This document shows positions 62,535 to 64,000 of a stretch of DNA of 64,000 nucleotides, one piece after another. A model generated the notes under the pieces. That model ran no database searches and was not told the DNA's origin. It worked only from the letters and a program-made list of their open reading frames with translations. Made by a program: the position numbers and the translations under genes. Each line of letters begins with the position of its first letter. The first letter of the stretch is position 1. The stretch lies in the NCBI RefSeq assembly GCF_008124765.1, contig NZ_VNHS01000013.1, forward strand, positions 124,001 to 188,000, given 5' to 3'. Origin of the DNA: Paenibacillus methanolicus (lineage in GTDB: Bacteria > Bacillota > Bacilli > Paenibacillales > Paenibacillaceae).

Positions 62535-63947
62535 ATGCCTCCCAAAAAAAGGCGGGCTCGCGCCGCGATCCGCCGCCCCAAGGCGAGGCCGGTTGCCCGG
62601 AGAAAACGGGATTGGTATCGCTCGGGCTACGATAGCGGATTCGAGACGGGAACCCGGCTCGGGTGCGAAAGTTTCGGCTCGTTATTCGAAGGCACGAGCA
62701 TTATTATCCCGACGTACAATCAGCTCGCATACTTAAAGTCTTGCATCGAAAGCATCGTCGACCGTACCGATTTGCCCTACGAAATTATTGTCGTCGACAA
62801 CGGTTCCACCGACGGCACGGCCGCGTTTCTCCAATCGTTGAGCGGGCAAATCCGCTATCGCATTCTCGATTCGAACCGCGGCTTCGCTGGCGCCACGAAT
62901 ACGGGGCTGATGATGGCCAAAGGACAGACGCTGCTGCTGCTCAACAACGATACGATCGTGACGGACCATTGGCTGGACAATTTGCTGACGTGCCTGAACA
63001 GCGACCCGCGCATCGGCATGGTCGGACCGGTGACCAATTATATTAGCGGCAGCCAGCAGATCGAGGTGCCGTACGCGAACGTGGAGGAAATGCCCGAGTT
63101 CGCCAGGGAATTTAACCGCGTCGACAGCGCCAAATGGCATCTGACCGACCGGCTAACCGGCTTCTGCCTGCTGTTCCGCCGCGAGCTGCTCGAGCGGACC
63201 GGTTATTTGGACGAAGGGTACGCGATCGGCAACTTCGAGGACGACGACTACAACGTGCGCGTCCGTCTGCAAGGGCGCATGCTCGTCATCGCGCGGGATA
63301 CGTTCATCCATCATTTCGGCAGCGTCAGCATCAAGGCGCTCGGCAGCGAGCTGGAGGCCGTCAACCGGAACAATTCCAGCTTCTTCTCGGAGAAGTGGGG
63401 CAATCCGCACGAGCTGATCGAACAAGCGAACGCGCTGCTGCGCCGCGACGCGCAGGCGAGAGCGGCGGCCGCGCCTCCGGGCGAACCGGATTCGCCGGAC
63501 CCGTCGTCCCCGCCGCTGCCGAGCGAGTCCGCGTTTTTCCCGCAAGGGGTGGCCGTTCGCGGCGTGCGCGAGCAGATCTACTGGGTGGAGAGCGGGCAGA
63601 GACGTCCGGTCGTCGGAGCGCTGTCTTTTCCGTGCGCGCGCCTCTCGCAGGTCGACCTGCTCCGCTGGCCGATCGGGGAGCCGATCGGCGCCCAAGAGGC
63701 GGAGCTCCGTTGGCGCGGGCTTCATGCGGGAGACGGTATAGGGCCGATGAACGGCTCGGCTATTAGTCCGGATGGCCAATTATACATGGTCGAGCAAGGC
63801 GTCAAACGAAGGCTGGCGACCCGAGCGGCGGCGGAGTTTTGGGGGCTGCAGTATCGCGTTCATCTAACGCCCACCGCGGAGGAATGGGGAGCGCTGCCGG
63901 AAGGATTGCCGATTATCGCGCCGGCGCGGGTCTCGGCGAATCTGTGA
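62535..63947 (+). CDS. GT2-family glycosyltransferase with C-terminal repeat domain
   Basis: 470 residues. A basic N-terminus (1-25) and WYRSGYDSGFETGTRLG lead to a GT2 domain (about 53-310): SIIIPTYNQLAYLKSCIESI, IIVVDNGSTDGTAAF, LLLLNNDTIVTDHW and FEDDDYNVRVRLQ. After a Pro/Ser-rich linker, residues about 330-470 hold two copies of a beta motif, QIYWVESGQRRPVVGALSF and QLYMVEQGVKRRLATRAAA, which resemble short surface or glycan-binding repeats. AAGGAG precedes the ATG. It is paralogous to 59401-60144. Confidence 0.87.
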   Translation: MPPKKRRARAAIRRPKARPVARRKRDWYRSGYDSGFETGTRLGCESFGSLFEGTSIIIPTYNQLAYLKSCIESIVDRTDLPYEIIVVDNGSTDGTAAFLQSLSGQIRYRILDSNRGFAGATNTGLMMAKGQTLLLLNNDTIVTDHWLDNLLTCLNSDPRIGMVGPVTNYISGSQQIEVPYANVEEMPEFAREFNRVDSAKWHLTDRLTGFCLLFRRELLERTGYLDEGYAIGNFEDDDYNVRVRLQGRMLVIARDTFIHHFGSVSIKALGSELEAVNRNNSSFFSEKWGNPHELIEQANALLRRDAQARAAAAPPGEPDSPDPSSPPLPSESAFFPQGVAVRGVREQIYWVESGQRRPVVGALSFPCARLSQVDLLRWPIGEPIGAQEAELRWRGLHAGDGIGPMNGSAISPDGQLYMVEQGVKRRLATRAAAEFWGLQYRVHLTPTAEEWGALPEGLPIIAPARVSANL

Positions 63948-63982
63948 GCGAGGTGCCGCTGTTTGCGCCGGCCTCGCTTTTG
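63946..63982 (+). terminator. Terminator after the last glycosyltransferase gene
   Basis: AGCGAGG and CCTCGCT flank a GC-rich loop with further partial pairing, and TTTT follows. Confidence 0.65.
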
Positions 63983-64000
63983 CCCGTGCGCGGCCGCGGA

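Overview
The window reads as a chromosome segment of a GC-rich, spore-forming, S-layer-bearing Firmicute, most like Paenibacillaceae (Paenibacillus or Cohnella type). Evidence: Bacillus-type AAGGAG/GGAGG ribosome binding sites, many GTG and TTG starts, SLH and copper-amine-oxidase-N ('stalk') domains, an EcsAB pair, a DUF3055-like protein, a CheX, AraC and MocR regulators, a TPP riboswitch ahead of thiC, and a Bacillus-type Fur box. I see no tRNA, rRNA, CRISPR array, transposase or prophage genes.

Layout. 1-8.6 kb: tail of a probable solute-binding protein, a TerC/YjbE membrane protein, an APH-like phosphotransferase, a minus-strand AraC / cPPR-receiver / methyltransferase operon, a MATE exporter and a Gfo/Idh/MocA oxidoreductase. 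9-19 kb: small conserved minus-strand proteins, an HRDC plus HTH protein, CheX behind a sigma-D-like promoter, an SDR, a DEAD-box helicase, a stand-alone type II thioesterase, a VOC protein and an SLH-domain surface protein. 18.95-19.57 kb: two adjoining blocks of structured tandem repeats. 19.6-30.9 kb: ecsAB, an M29 aminopeptidase, a solute-binding lipoprotein, an aminotransferase, an AraC regulator, a divergent PNPOx-like / MocR pair, psd and a small membrane protein. 31-41.4 kb: a GT4 glycosyltransferase, two stalk-domain secreted proteins and a 2310-residue mosaic secreted protein whose start is AT-rich.

41.4-48.9 kb: a complete thiazole/HMP thiamin operon thiC-thiF-thiE::thiS-thiG-thiO-thiD, controlled by a TPP riboswitch and tightly coupled by overlapping reading frames. 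The sulfur carrier ThiS is fused to the C-terminus of ThiE. 49-51.4 kb: a TetR regulator, a CBO0543-type membrane protein, and a Fur-box promoter ahead of a predicted beta-propeller protein.

51.5-64 kb: the most unusual region. It holds a 1953-residue protein without a signal peptide, built almost wholly of about 10-residue repeats and ending in a short globular tail (…NWIVIG). Behind it come a sugar nucleotidyltransferase, four recognisable glycosyltransferases and one degenerate glycosyltransferase copy. Four of these five glycosyltransferase-type proteins carry very basic N-termini. I infer a dedicated system that makes and glycosylates a surface filament, possibly on the spore. A 5 x 67-bp hairpin repeat array sits directly before its last gene and resembles a 3 x 70-bp array at 25.9 kb.
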